This document shows, piece by piece, positions 1 through 12,359 of a DNA stretch of 64,000 bases; position 1 is the stretch's first letter, and each line of letters begins with the position of its first letter. The notes below the pieces were generated by a model. That model saw nothing but the letters and a program-made list of their open reading frames with translations, made no database searches and was not told the origin of the DNA. Position numbers and translations under genes: made by a program. The stretch is from Amblyomma americanum (lineage: Eukaryota > Arthropoda > Arachnida > Ixodida > Ixodidae), in the NCBI RefSeq assembly GCF_052857255.1, contig NC_135504.1, positions 144,672,121-144,736,120 of the forward strand. The letters run 5' to 3'.

Positions 1-137
1 CTTGTAAAAGCGATGCTTGTGAATCTTGCTAGTTTCGATCTAAAACGATGTATCCCGTTGTTTTGAGCCGGAATACAAGTTTTCGTGCAGTTCTGAGAGA
101 AAAAGTTTACACCTTTCTCTCGTCTACTCTTCGAGGA
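1..137 (+). repeat. Reference monomer (137 bp)
   Basis: This first copy fixes the phase used here: it starts at CTTGTAAAAG and ends at TCGAGGA, and the next copy starts at 138 and the third at 275. The array consensus counts as A 34, C 30, G 27, T 46, giving 41.6% GC, with 11 CpG against about 6 expected. Because 137 is 3x45+2, reading frames rotate from copy to copy. Most copies contain ATCGAT near base 10 of the monomer. The true start of the unit is arbitrary. This copy carries the minor variants AAAAGCGATGCTTG and CTTCGAGG, seen again around 10.65 and 12.43 kb. Confidence 0.93.
95..121. other. Conserved inverted repeat inside the monomer (representative)
   Basis: GAGAGAAA at 95-102 and TTTCTCTC at 114-121 are perfect reverse complements separated by an 11-base loop at 103-113. 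The same arrangement recurs in most monomers of the array. In copies with ACAATTTTCTCTC the perfect stem is 9 bp with a 9-base loop. The arms also read as inverted GAGAG/CTCTC pentamers. Short dyad symmetry is common in centromeric satellites (established knowledge); a role in this array is inference. Some subfamilies break one or both arms. Confidence 0.8.
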
Positions 138-960
138 CTTGTAAAATCGATGCTCGTGAATCTTGCTAGTTTCGATCTAAAACGATGAATCCTGTTGTTT
201 TGAGCCGGAATACAAGTTTTCGCGCAGTTCTGAGAGAAAAAGTTTACACATTTCTCTCGTCTACTCTTCGACGACTTGCAAAATCGATGCTCGTGAATCT
301 TGCTCGTTTCGATCTAAAACGATGTATCCCGTTGTTTTGAGCCGGAATACAAGTTTTCGTGCAGTTCTGAGAGAAAAAGTTTACACCTTTCTCTCGTCTA
401 CTCTTCGGCGACTTGTAAAATCGATGCTCGTGAATCTTGCTAGTTTCGATCTAAAACGATGCATTCCGTTGTTTTGAGCCGGAATACAAGTTTTCGCGCA
501 GTTCTGAGAGAAAAAGTTTACAATTTTCTCTCGTCTACTCGTCGACGACTTGTAAAATCGATGCTCGTGAATCTTGCTAGTTTCGATCTAAAACGATGTA
601 TCCCGTTGTTTTGAGCCGGAATACAAGTTTTCGCGCAGTTCTGAGAGAAAAAGTTTACACCTTTCTCTCGTCTACTCTTCGACGACTTGTAATATCGATG
701 CTCGTGAATCTTGCTAGTTTCGATCTAAAACGATGTATTCCGTTGTTTTGAGCCGGAATACAAGTTTTCGCGCAGTTCTCAGAGAAAAAGTTTACACCTT
801 TCTCTCGTCTACTCTTCGACGACTTGTAAAATCGATGCTCGTGAATCTTGCTAGTTTCGATCTAAAACGATGTATCCCGTTTTTTTGAGCCGGAATACAA
901 GTTTTCGTGCAGTTCTGAGAGAAAAAGTTTACACCTTTCTCTCGTCTACTCTTCGACGAC

Positions 961-2735
961 TTATATTATCGATGCTCGTGAATCTTGCTAGTTTCGATCT
1001 AAAACGATGCATTCCGTTGTTTTGAGCCGGAATACAACTTTTCGCGCAGTTCTGAGAGAAAAAGTTTACAATTTTCTCTCGTCTACTCGTCGACGACTTG
1101 TAAAATCGATGCTCGTGAATCTTGCTAGTTTCGATCTAAAACGATGTATTCCGTTGTTTTGAGCCGGAATACAAGTTTTCGCGCAGTTCTGAGAGAAAAA
1201 CTTTACACCTTTCTCTCGTCTACTCTTCGACGACTTGTAAAATCAATGCTCGTGAATCTTGCTAGTTTCTATCTACAACCATGAATCCTGTTGTTTTGAG
1301 CCGGAATACAAGTTTTCGGGCTATTCTGAGAGAAGTTTACGCCTTTCTCTCGTCTACTCTTCGACGACTTGCAAAATCGATGCTCGTGAATCTTGCTCGT
1401 TTCGATCTAAAACGATGTATCCCGTTGTTTTGAGCCGGAATACAAGTTTTCTTGCAGTTCTGAGAGAAAACGTTTACACCTTTCTCTCGTCTACTCTTCG
1501 ACGACTTATATTATCGATGCTCGTGAATCTTGCTAGTTTCGATCTAAAACGATGCATTCCGTTGTTTTGAGCCAAAATACAAGTTTTCGCGCAGTTCTGA
1601 GAGAAAAAGTTTACAATTTTCTCTCGTCTACTCGTCGACGACTTGTAAAATCGATGCTCGTGAATCTTGCTAGTTTCGATCTAAAACGATGTATTCCGTT
1701 GTTTTGAGCCGGAATACAAGTTTTCGCGCAGTTATGAGAGAAAAACTTTACACCTTTCTCTCGTCTACTCTTCGACGACTTGTAAAATCAATGCTCGTGA
1801 ATCTTGCTAGTTTCGATCTACAACGATGAATCCTGTTGTTTTGAGCCGGAATACAAGTTTTCGCGCTATTCTGAGAGAAGTTTACGCCTTTCTCTCGTCT
1901 ACTCTTCGACGACTTGCAAAATCGATGCTCGTGAATCTTGCTCGTTTCGATCTAAAACGATGTATCCCGTTGTTTTGAGCCGGAATACAAGTTTTCGTGC
2001 AGTTCTGAGAGAAAAAGTTTACACCTTTCTCTCGTCTACTCGTCGACGACTTGTAAAATCGATGCTCGTGAATCTTGCTAGTTTCGATCTAAAACGATGT
2101 ATCCCGTTGTTTTGAGCCGGAATACAAGTTTTCGCGCAGTTCTGAGAGAAAAAGTTTACACCTTTCTCTCGTCTACTCTTCGACGACTTGCAAAATCGAT
2201 GCTCGTGAATCTTGCTCGTTTAGATCTAAAACGATGTATCCCGTTGTTTTGAGCCGGAATACAAGTTTTCGTGCAGTTCTGAGAGAAAAAGTTTACACCT
2301 TTCTCTCGTCTACTCTTCGGCGACTTGTAAAATCGATGCTCGTGAATCTTGCTAGTTTCGATCTAAAACGATGTATTCCGTTGTTTTGAGCCGGAATACA
2401 AGTTTTCGCGCAGTTCTGAGAGAAAAAGTTTACACCTTTCTCTCGTCTACTCTTCGACGACTTGTAAAATCGATGCTCGTGAATCTTGCTAGTTTCGATC
2501 TAAAACGATGTATCCCGTTTTTTTGAGCCGGAATACAAGTTTTCGTGCAGTTCTGAGAGAAAAAGTTTACACCTTTCTCTCGTCTACTCTTCGAGGACTT
2601 GTAAAATCGATGCTCGTGAATCTTGCTCGTTTCGATCTAAAACGATGTATCCCGTTGTTTTGAGCCGGAATACAAGTTTTCTTGCAGTTCTGAGAGAAAA
2701 CGTTTACACCTTTCTCTCGTCTACTCTTCGACGAC
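961..2735. repeat. 13-monomer higher-order repeat, copy A1 (1,775 bp)
   Basis: The diagnostic TTATATTATCG variant at 961 returns at 2736, exactly 1,775 bp later (13x137 minus 6). A second copy of the same variant at 1506 returns at 3281, also 1,775 bp later. The unit includes the region-specific monomer with CTATTCTGAGAGAAG and TTTACGCC (near 1320 and 1867), which carries a small deletion in the dyad arm. Within the unit a 545 bp step (4 monomers minus 3 bp) links 961 to 1506, so part of the unit is itself an internal duplication. Confidence 0.88.
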
Positions 2736-4509
2736 TTATATTATCGATGCTCGTGAATCTTGCTAGTTTCGATCTAAAACGATGCATTCCGTTGTTTTGA
2801 GCCGGAATACAACTTTTCGCGCAGTTCTGAGAGAAAAAGTTTACAATTTTCTCTCGTCTACTCGTCGACGACTTGTAAAATCGATGCTCGTGAATCTTGC
2901 TAGTTTCGATCTAAAACGATGTATTCCGTTGTTTTGAGCCGGAATACAATTTTTCGCGCAGTTCTGAGAGAAAAACTTTACACCTTTCTCTCGTCTACTC
3001 TTCGACGACTTGTAAAATCAATGCTCGTGAATCTTGCTAGTTTCGATCTACAACCATGAATCCTGTTGTTTTGAGCCGGAATACAAGTTTTCGCGCTATT
3101 CTGAGAGAAGTTTACGCCTTTCTCTCGTCTACTCTTCGACGACTTGCAAAATCGATGCTCGTGAATCTTGCTCGTTTCGATCTAAAACGATGTATCCCGT
3201 TGTTTTGAGCCGGAATACAAGTTTTCTTGCAGTTCTGAGAGAAAACGTTTACACCTTTCTCTCGTCTACTCTTCGACGACTTATATTATCGATGCTCGTG
3301 AATCTTGCTAGTTTCGATCTAAAACGATGCATTCCGTTGTTTTGAGCCGGAATACAAGTTTTCGCGCAGTTCTGAGAGAAAAAGTTTACAATTTTCTCTC
3401 GTCTACTCGTCGACGACTTGTAAAATCGATGCTCGTGAATCTTGCTAGTTTCGATCTAAAACGATGTATTCCGTTGTTTTGAGCCGGAATACAAGTTTTC
3501 GCGCAGTTATGAGAGAAAAACTTTACACCTTTCTCTCGTCTACTCTTCGACGACTTGTAAAATCAATGCTCGTGAATCTTGCTAGTTTCGATCTACAACG
3601 ATGAATCCTGTTGTTTTGAGCCGGAATACAAGTTTTCGCGCTATTCTGAGAGAAGTTTACGCCTTTCTCTCGTCTACTCTTCGACGACTTGCAAAATCGA
3701 TGCTCGTGAATCTTGCTCGTTTCGATCTAAAACGATGTATCCCGTTGTTTTGAGCCGGAATACAAGTTTTCGTGCAGTTCTGAGAGAAAAAGTTTACACC
3801 TTTCTCTCGTCTACTCGTCGACGACTTGTAAAATCGATGCTCGTGAATCTTGCTAGTTTCGATCTAAAACGATGTATCCCGTTGTTTTGAGCCGGAATAC
3901 AAGTTTTCGCGCAATTCTGAGAGAAAAAGTTTACACCTTTCTCTCGTCTACTCTTCGACGACTTGCAAAATCGATGCTCGTGAATCTTGCTCGTTTAGAT
4001 CTAAAACGATGTATCCCGTTGTTTTGAGCCGGAATACAAGTTTTCGTGCAGTTCTGAGAGAAAAAGTTTACACCTTTCTCTCGTCTACTCTTCGGCGACT
4101 TGTAAAATCGATGCTCGTGAATCTTGCTAGTTTCGATCTAAAACGATGTATTCCGTTGTTTTGAGCCGGAATACAAGTTTTCGCGCAGTTCTGAGAGAAA
4201 AAGTTTACACCTTTCTCTCGTCTACTCTTCGACGACTTGTAAAATCGATGCTCGTGAATCTTGCTAGTTTCGATCTAAAACGATGTATCCCGTTTTTTGA
4301 GCCGGAATACAAGTTTTCGTGCAGTTCTGAGAGAAAAAGTTTACACCTTTCTCTCGTCTACTCTTCGAGGACTTGTAAAATCGATGCTCGTGAATCTTGC
4401 TCGTTTCGATCTAAAACGATGTATCCCGTTGTTTTGAGCCGGAATACAAGTTTTCTTGCAGTTCTGAGAGAAAACGTTTACACCTTTCTCTCGTCTACTC
4501 TTCGACGAC
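2736..4509. repeat. 13-monomer higher-order repeat, copy A2 (1,774 bp)
   Basis: This is the second full copy of the 13-monomer unit. Markers TTATATT (2736, 3281) and TTCGGCG (4091, from 2316) keep the 1,775 bp spacing, and the next TTATATT pair at 4510 and 5055 lies 1,774 bp on. One of the few differences from A1 is the T run near 4290: this copy has GTTTTTTGAG where A1 has one more T. That 1-bp loss happens to open a 142-codon frame at 4146-4574. Confidence 0.88.
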
Positions 4510-6329
4510 TTATATTATCGATGCTCGTGAATCTTGCTAGTTTCGATCTAAAACGATGCATTCCGTTGTTTTGAGCCGGAATACAACTTTTCGCGCAGTT
4601 CTGAGAGAAAAAGTTTACAATTTTCTCTCGTCTACTCGTCGACGACTTGTAAAATCGATGCTCGTGAATCTTGCTAGTTTCGATCTAAAACGATGTATTC
4701 CGTTGTTTTGAGCCGGAATACAAGTTTTCGCGCAGTTCTGAGAGAAAAACTTTACACCTTTCTCTCGTCTACTCTTCGACGACTTGTAAAATCAATGCTC
4801 GTGAATCTTGCTAGTTTCGATCTACAACCATGAATCCTGTTGTTTTGAGCCGGAATACAAGTTTTCGCGCTATTCTGAGAGAAGTTTACGCCTTTCTCTC
4901 GTCTACTCTTCGACGACTTGCAAAATCGATGCTCGTGAATCTTGCTCGTTTCGATCTAAAACGATGTATCCCGTTGTTTTGAGCCGGAATACAAGTTTTC
5001 TTGCAGTTCTGAGAGAAAACGTTTACACCTTTCTCTCGTCTACTCTTCGACGACTTATATTATCGATGCTCGTGAATCTTGCTAGTTTCGATCTAAAACG
5101 ATGCATTCCGTTGTTTTGAGCCGGAATACAAGTTTTCGCGCAGTTCTGAGAGAAAAAGTTTACAATTTTCTCTCGTCTACTCGTCGACGACTTGTAAAAT
5201 CGATGCTCGTGAATCTTGCTAGTTTCGATCTAAAACGATGTATTCCGTTGTTTTGAGCCAGAATACAAGTTTTCGCGCAGTTATGAGAGAAAAACTTTAC
5301 ACCTTTCTCTCGTCTACTCTTCGACGACTTGTAAAATCAATGCTCGTGAATCTTGCTAGTTTCGATCTACAACGATGAATCCTGTTGTTTTGAGCCGGAA
5401 TACAAGTTTTCGCGCTATTCTGAGAGAAGTTTACGCCTTTCTCTCGTCTACTCTTCGGCGACTTGCAAAATCGATGCTCGTGAATCTTGCTAGTTTCGAT
5501 CTAAAACGATGTATTCCGTTGTTTTGAGCCGGAATACAAGTTTTCGCGCAGTTCTGAGAGAAAAAGTTTACACCTTTCTCTCGTCTACTCTTCGACGACT
5601 TGTAAAATCGATGCTCGTGAATCTTGCTAGTTTCGATCTAAAACGATGTATCCCGTTTTTTGAGCCGGAATACAAGTTTTCGTGCAGTTCTGAGAGAAAA
5701 AGTTTACACCTTTCTCTCGTCTACTCTTCGAGGACTTGTAAAATCGATGCTCGTGAATCTTGCTCGTTTCGATCTAAAACGATGTATCCCGTTGTTTTGA
5801 GCCGTAATACAAGTTTTCGCGCTATTCTGAGAGAAGAAGTTTACGCCTTTCTCTCGTCTACTCTTCGACGACTTGCAAAATCGATGCTCGTGAATCTTGC
5901 TCGTTTCGATCTAAAACGATGCATCCCGTTGTTTTGAGCCGGAATACAAGTTTTCGTGCAGTTCTGAGAGAAAAAGTTTACACCTTTCTCTCGTCTACTC
6001 GTCGAAGACTTGTAAAATCGATGCTCGTGAATCTTGCTAGTTTCGATCTAAAACGATGTATCCCGTTGTTTTGAGCCGGAATACAAGTTTTCGCGCAGTT
6101 CTGAGAGAAAAAGTTTACACCTTTCTCTCGTCTACTCATCGACGACTTGCAAAATCGATGCTCGTGAATCTTGCTCGTTTAGATCTAAAACGATGTATCC
6201 CGTTGTTTTGAGCCGGAATACAAGTTTTCGTGCAGTTCTGAGAGAAAAAGTTTACACCTTTCTCTCGTCTACTCTTCGGCGACTTGTAAAATCGATGCTC
6301 GTGAATCTTGCTAGTTTCGATCTAAAACG
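4510..6329. repeat. Shortened A-type units (10- and 6-monomer steps)
   Basis: After two full units the TTCGGCG marker comes back 1,363 bp later (4091 to 5454, 10 monomers) and then 821 bp later (5454 to 6275, 6 monomers). The order of monomer types around each marker is kept but internal monomers are missing. The CTATTCTGAGAGAAG monomer is still present at about 4870 and 5415, and a longer form with AGAAGAAG appears near 5830. It looks like a 13-mer unit eroded by successive deletions between misaligned monomers, or the reverse, a unit that grew leftward. Confidence 0.8.
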
Positions 6330-8374
6330 ATGTATTCCGTTGTTTTGAGCCGGAATACAAGTTTTTGCGCAGTTCTGAGAGAAAAAGTTTACACCTTTCT
6401 CTCGTCTACTCTTCGACGACTTGTAAAATCGATGCTCGTGAATCTTGCTAGTTTCGATCTAAAACGATGTATCCCGTTTTTTGAGCCGGAATACAAGTTT
6501 TCGTGCAGTTCTGAGAGAAAAAGTTTACACCTTTCTCTCGTCTACTCTTCGAGGACTTGTAAAATCGATGCTCGTGAATCTTGCTCGTTTCGATCTAAAA
6601 CGATGTATCCCGTTGTTTTTAGCCGGAATACAAGTTTTCGTGCAGTTCTGAGAGAAAAAGTTTACACCTTTCTCTCGTCTACTCTTCGACGACTTGTAAA
6701 ATCGATGCTCGTGAATCTTGCTAGTTTCGATCTAAAACGATGCATTGCGTTGTTTTGAGCCGGAATACAAGTTTTCGCGCAGTTCTGAGAGAAAAAGTTT
6801 ACAATTTTCTCTCGTCTACTCGTCGACGACTTGTAAAATCGATGCTCGTGAATCTTGCTAGTTTCGATCTAAAACGATGTATTCCGTTGTTTTGAGCCGG
6901 AATACAAGTTTTCGCGCAGTTCTGAGAGAAAAAGTTTACACCTTTGTCTCGTCTACTCTTCGACGACTTGTAAAATCAATGCTCGTGAATCTTGCTAGTT
7001 TCGATCTACAACGATGTATCTCGTTGTTTTGAGCTGGAATACAAGTTTTCGCGCAGTTCTGAGAAAAAGTTTACACCTTTCTCTCGTCTACTCTTCAACG
7101 ACTTGTAAAATCGATGCTCGTGAATCTTGCTAGTTTCGATCTAAAACGATGTATCCCGTTGTTTTGAGCCGGAATACAAGTTTTCGTGCAGTTCTGAGAG
7201 AAAAAGTTTACACCTTTCTCTCTACTCTTCGACGACTTGTAAAATCGATGCTCGTGAATCTTGCTAGTTTCGATCTAAAACGATGTATTCCGTTGTTTTG
7301 AGCCGGAATACAAGTTTTCGCGCAGTTCTGAGAGAAAAAGTTTACACCTTTCTCTCGTCTACTCTTCGAAGACTTGTAAAATCGATGCTCGTGAATCTTG
7401 CTAGTCTCGATCTAAAACGATGAATACTGTTGTTTTGAGCCGGAATACAAGTTTTCGCGCAGTACTGAGAGAAAAAGTTTACACCTTTCTCTCGTCTACT
7501 CTTCGACGACTTGTAAAATCGATGCTCGTGAATCTTGCTAGTTTCGATCTAAAACGATGTATCCCGTTGTTTTGAGCCGGAATACAAGTTTTCGCGCAGT
7601 TCTGAGAGAAAAAGTTTACACCTTTCTCTCGTCTACTCTTCGACGACTTGTAAAATCGATGCTCGTGAATCTTGCTAGTTTCGATCTAAAACGATGTATC
7701 CCGTTGTTTTGAGCCGGAATACAAGTTTTCGTGCAGTTCTGAGAGAAAAAGTTTACACCTTTCTCTCTACTCTTCGACGACTTGTAAAATCGATGCTCGT
7801 GAATCTTGCTAGTTTCGATCTAAAACGATGTATTCCGTTGTTTTGAGCCGGAATACAAGTTTTCGCGCAGTTCTGAGAGAAAAAGTTTACACCTTTCTCT
7901 CGTCTACTCTTCGAAGACTTGTAAAATCGATGCTCGTGAATCTTGCTAGTTTCGATCTAAAACGATGAATCCTGTTGTTGTGAGCCGGAATAGAAGTTTT
8001 CGCGCAGTACTGAGAGAAAAAGTTTACACCTTTCTCTCGTCTACTCTTCGACGACTTGTAAAATCGATGCTCGTGAATCTTGCTAGTTTCGATCTAAAAC
8101 GATGTATCCCGTTGTTTTGAGCCGGAATACAAGTTTTCGCGCAGTTCTAAGAGAAAAAGTTTACACCTTTCTCTCGTCTACTCTTCGACGACTTGTAATA
8201 TCGATGCTCGTGAATCTTGCTAGTTTCAATCTAAAACGATGTATCCTGTTGTTTTGAGCCGGAATACAAGTTTTCGTGCAGTTCTGAGAGAAAAAGTTTA
8301 CACCTTTCTCCTGTCTACTCTTCGACGAGTTGTAAAATCGATGCTCGTGAATCTTGCTAGTTTCGATCTAAAAC
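6330..8374. repeat. 15-monomer higher-order repeat, copy B1 (2,045 bp)
   Basis: The rare GCATTGCG variant near 6741 returns near 8786 (2,045 bp, 15x137 minus 10), and CTACAACG with TATCTCG and GAGCTGG at about 7010 returns at about 9055. The 3-bp-shorter monomer with TTTCTCTCTACTC at 7221 returns at 9268. The unit contains its own 4-monomer duplication: the same short monomer appears again at 7766, 545 bp after 7221, with the AGTACTGAG monomer also present twice (about 7460 and 8008). Confidence 0.82.
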
Positions 8375-10581
8375 GATGTATTCCGTTGTTTTGAGCCGGA
8401 ATACAAGTTTTCGCGCAGTTCTGAGAAAAAAGTTTACACCTTTCTCTCGTCTACTCTTCGACGACTTGTAAAATCGATGCTCGTGAATCTTGCTAGTTTC
8501 GATCTAAAACGATGTATCCCGTTTTTTGAGCCGGAATACAAGTTTTCGTGCAGTTCTGAGAGAAAAAGTTTACACCTTTCTCTCGTCTACTCTTCGAGGA
8601 CTTGTAAAATCGATGCTCGTGAATCTTGCTCGTTTCGATCTAAAACGATGTATCCCGTTGTTTTGAGCCGGAATACAAGTTTTCGTGCAGTTCTGAGAGA
8701 AAAAGTTTACACCTTTCTCTCGTCTACTCTTCGACGACTTGTAAAATCGATGCTCGTGAATCTTGCTAGTTTCGATCTAAAACGATGCATTGCGTTGTTT
8801 TGAGCCGGAATACAAGTTTTCGCGCAGTTCTGAGAGAAAAAGTTTACAATTTTCTCTCGTCTACTCGTCGACGACTTGTAAAATCGATGCTCGTGAATCT
8901 TGCTAGTTTCGATCTAAAACGATGTATTCCGTTGTTTTGAGCCGGAATACAAGTTTTCGCGCAGTTCTGAGAGAAAAAGTTTACACGTTTCTCTCGTCTA
9001 CTCTTCGACGACTTGTAAAATCAATGCTCGTGAATCTTGCTAGTTTCGATCTACAACGATGTATCTCGTTGTTTTGAGCTGGAATACAAATTTTCGCGCA
9101 GTTCTGAGAGAAAAAGTTTACACCTTTCTCTCGTCTACTCTTCGACGACTTGTAAAATCGATGCTCGTGAATCTTGCTAGTTTCGATCTAAAACGATGTA
9201 TCCCGTTGTTTTGAGCCGGAATACAAGTTTTCGTGCAGTTCTGAGAGAAAAAGTTTACACCTTTCTCTCTACTCTTCGACGACTTGTAAAATCGATGCTC
9301 GTGAATCTTGCTAGTTTCGATCTAAAACGATGTATTCCGTTGTTTTGAGCCGGAATACAAGTTTTCGCGCAGTTCTGAGAGAAAAAGTTTACACCTTTCT
9401 CTCGTCTACTCTTCGACGACTTGTAAAATCGATGCTCGTGAATCTTGCTAGTTTCGATCTAAAACGATGTATCCCGTTGTTTTGAGCCGGAATACAAGTT
9501 TTCGCGCAGTTCTGAGAGAAAAAGTTTACACCTTTCTCTCGTCTACTCTTCGACGACTTGTAAAATCGATGCTCGTGAATCTTGCTAGTTTCGATCTAAA
9601 ACGATGTATCCCGTTGTTTTGAGCCGGAATACATGTTTTCGTGCAGTTCTGAGAGAAAAAGTTTACACCTTTCTCTCTACTCTTCGACGACTTGTAAAAT
9701 CGATGCTCGTGAATCTTGCTAGTTTCGATCTAAAACGATGTATTCCGCTGTTTTGAGCCGGAATACAAGTTTTCGCGCAGTTCTGAGAGAAAAAGTTTAC
9801 AATTTTCTCTCGTCTACTCGTCGACGACTTGTAATATCGATGCTCGTGAATCTTGCTACTTTCGATCTAAAACGATGTATTCCGTTGTTTTGAGCCGGAA
9901 TACAAGTTTTCGCGCAGTTCTGAGAGAAAAAGTTTACGCCTTTCTCTCGTCTACTCTTCGATGACTTGTAAAATCGATGCTCGTGAATCTTGCTAGTTTC
10001 GATCTAAAACGATGTAACCCGTTGTTCTGAGCCGGAATACAAGTTCTGACGCAGTTCTGAGAGAAAACGTTTACACCTTTCTCTCGTCTACTCTTCGAGG
10101 ACTTGTAAAATCGATGCTCGTGAATCTTGCTAGTTTCGATCTAAAACGATGTATCCCGTTTTTTTGAGCCGGAATACAAGTTTTCGCGCAGTTCTGAGAG
10201 AAAAAGTTTACACCTTTCTCTCGTCTACTCTTCGACGACTTGTAAAATCGATGCTCGTGAATCTTGCTAGTTTCGATCTAAAACGATGTATCCTGTTGTT
10301 TTGAGCCGGAATACAAGTTTTCGTGCAGTTCTGAGAGAAAAAGTTTACACCTTTCTCCTGTCTACTCTTCGACGAGTTGTAAAATCGATGCTCGTGAATC
10401 TTGCTAGTTTCGATCTAAAACGATGTATTCCGTTGTTTTGAGCCGGAATACAAGTTTTCGCGCAGTTCTGAGAAAAAAAGTTTACACCTTTCTCTCGTCT
10501 ACTCTTCGACGACTTGTAAAATCGATGCTCGTGAATCTTGCTAGTTTCGATCTAAAACGATGTATCCCGTTTTTTTGAGCC
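8375..10581. repeat. 15-monomer higher-order repeat, copy B2 and rearranged tail
   Basis: The first part follows B1 at 2,045-2,047 bp. The internal duplication seen in B1 is changed here: the short TTTCTCTCTACTC monomers at 9268 and 9676 are only 408 bp apart (3 monomers) instead of 545. The CTCCTGTCTACTC monomer at 8310 recurs at 10357, again 2,047 bp. The first copy of the strongly diverged GTAACCC / TTCTGACGCAG monomer in the window sits near 10,015-10,050. Confidence 0.75.
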
Positions 10582-12359
10582 GGTATACAAGTTCTCGCGC
10601 AGTTCTGAGAAAAAAGTTTACACCTTTCCCTCGTGTACTCATCGACGACTTGTAAAAGCGATGCTTGTGAATCTTGCTAGTTTCGATCTAAAACGATGTA
10701 TCCCGTTGTTTTGAGCCGGAATACAAGTTTTCGTGCAGTTCTGAGAGAAAACGTTTACACCTTTCTCTCGTCTACTCTTCGAGGACTTGTAAAATCGATG
10801 CTCGTGAATCTTGCTAGTTTCGATCTAAAACGATGAATCCTGTTGTTTTGAGCCGGAATACAAGTTTTCGCGCAGTTCTGAGAGAAAAAGTTTACAGCTT
10901 TCTCTCGTCTACTCTTCGACGACTTGTAAAATCGATGCTCGTGAATCTTGCTAGTTTCGATCTAAAACGATGTATCCCGTTTTTTTGATCCGGAATACAA
11001 GTTTTCGTGCAGTTCTGAGAGAAAAAGTTTACACCTTTCTCTCGTCTACTCTTCGGCGACGTGTAAAATCGATGCTTGTGAATCTTGCTAGTTTCGATCT
11101 AAAACGATGTATCCCGTTGTTTTGAGCCGGAATACAAGTTTTCGTGCAGTTCTGAGAGAAAAAGTTTACACCTTTCTCTCGTCTACTCTTCGAGGACTTG
11201 TAAAATCGATGCTCGTGAATCTTGCTAGTTTCGATCTAAAACGATGTATCCCGTTGTTTTGAGCCGGAATACAAGTTTTCGTGCAGTTCTGAGAGAAAAA
11301 GTTTACACCTTTCTCTCTACTCTTCGACGACTTGTAAAATCGATGCTCGTGAATCTTGCTAGTTTCGATCTAAAACGATGTATTCCGTTGTTTTGAGCCG
11401 GAATACAAGTTTTCGCGCAGTTCTGAGAGAAAAAGTTTACAATTTTCTCTCGTCTACTCGTCGACGATTTGTAAAATCGATGCTCGCGAATCTTACTAGT
11501 TTCGATCTAAAACGATGTATATCGTTGTTTTGAGCCAGAATACAAGTTTTCGTGCAGTTCTGAGAGAAAAAGTTTACACCTTTCTCTCGTCTACTCTTCG
11601 AAGACTTGTAAAATCGATGCTCGTGAATCTTGCTAGTTTCGATCTAAAACGATGAATCCTGTTGTTTTGAGCCGGAATACAAGTTTTCGCGCAGTACTGA
11701 GAGAAAAAGTTTACACCTTTTGTCTCGTCTACTCTTCGACGACTTGTAAAATCGATGCTCGTGAATCTTGCTAGTTTCGATCTAAAACAATGTATCCCGT
11801 TGTTTTGAGCCGGAATACAAGTTTTCGCGCAGTTCTAAGAGAAAAAGTTTACACCTTTCTCTCGTCTACTCTTCGACGACTTGTAATATCGATGCTCGTG
11901 AATCTTGCTAGTTTCGATCTAAAACGATGTATTCCGTTGTTTTGAGCCGGAATACAAGTTTTCGCGTAGTTCTGAGAGAAAAAGTTTACGCCTTTCTCTC
12001 GTCTACTCTTCGATGACTTGTAAAATCGATGCTCGTGAATCTTGCTAGTTTCGATCTAAAACGATGTATTCCGTTGTTTTGAGCCGGAATACAAGTTTTC
12101 GCGCAGTTCTGAGCGAAAAAGTTTACACCTTTCTCCTGTCTACTCTTCGACGATTTGTAAAATCGATGCTCGTGAATCTTGCTAGTTTCGATCTAAAACG
12201 ATGTATTCCGTTGTTTTGAGCCGGAATACAAGTTTTCGCGCAGTTCTGAGAAAAAAAGTTTACACCTTTCTCTCGTCTACTCTTCGACGACTTGTAAAAT
12301 CGATGCTCGTGAATCTTGCTAGTTTCGATCTAAAACGATGTATCCCGTTTTTTTGAGCC
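10582..12359. repeat. Higher-order repeat copy C1 (1,778 bp, 13 monomers)
   Basis: The unit is delimited by the GGTATAC variant at 10582 and its next occurrence at 12360. It begins with a distinctive run: GAGAAAAAAG with TTTCCCTCGTG, then AAAAGCGATGCTTG, then AATCCTG with TTTACAGC, then GATCCGG, then CGGCGACGTG. The CTCCTGTC marker gives the same 1,778 bp spacing (10357 to 12135). Other markers near the middle point instead to a 17-monomer relation with the next block (11316 to 13641, 2,325 bp). Confidence 0.8.

Larger units (their letters stand above)
1..960. repeat. Seven monomers, mosaic order, before the first clear 13-mer unit
   Basis: These monomers belong to the same types as the units to the right, for example TTCGGCG at 404, GCATTCC near 460 and AATCCTG near 188. 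They do not line up with the next block at its 1,775 bp spacing: the TTCGGCG marker recurs 1,912 bp later (14 monomers), not 13. I read this as a rearranged or older edge of the 13-monomer domain. Its left continuation lies outside the window. Confidence 0.7.

Noticed and set aside
30..45. RNA polymerase III B box at AGTTTCGATCT
   Set aside because: It resembles the tRNA B box core TTCGATC but misses the leading G and trailing C positions, and there is no A box upstream at a fitting distance.
30..50. CENP-B box around TTTCGATCTAAAACGATG
   Set aside because: The 17-bp CENP-B box needs TTCG, four bases, A, two bases, CGGG. Here the second half reads ACGA at that place. On the reverse strand CGGG lies 12 bases after TTCC instead of 7 after TTCG. 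No match.
91..121. Hammerhead ribozyme core, as in some animal satellites
   Set aside because: CTGAGAGA is near the CTGANGA core but does not fit it, and I found neither CTGATGA nor the required flanking stems and GAAA arrangement on either strand.
4146..6758. Open frames of 103-142 codons on the plus strand as protein genes
   Set aside because: They are the satellite monomer translated through rotating frames. The same peptides recur wherever the same monomers recur, and frame length depends on chance indels. No domain, promoter or codon signal.
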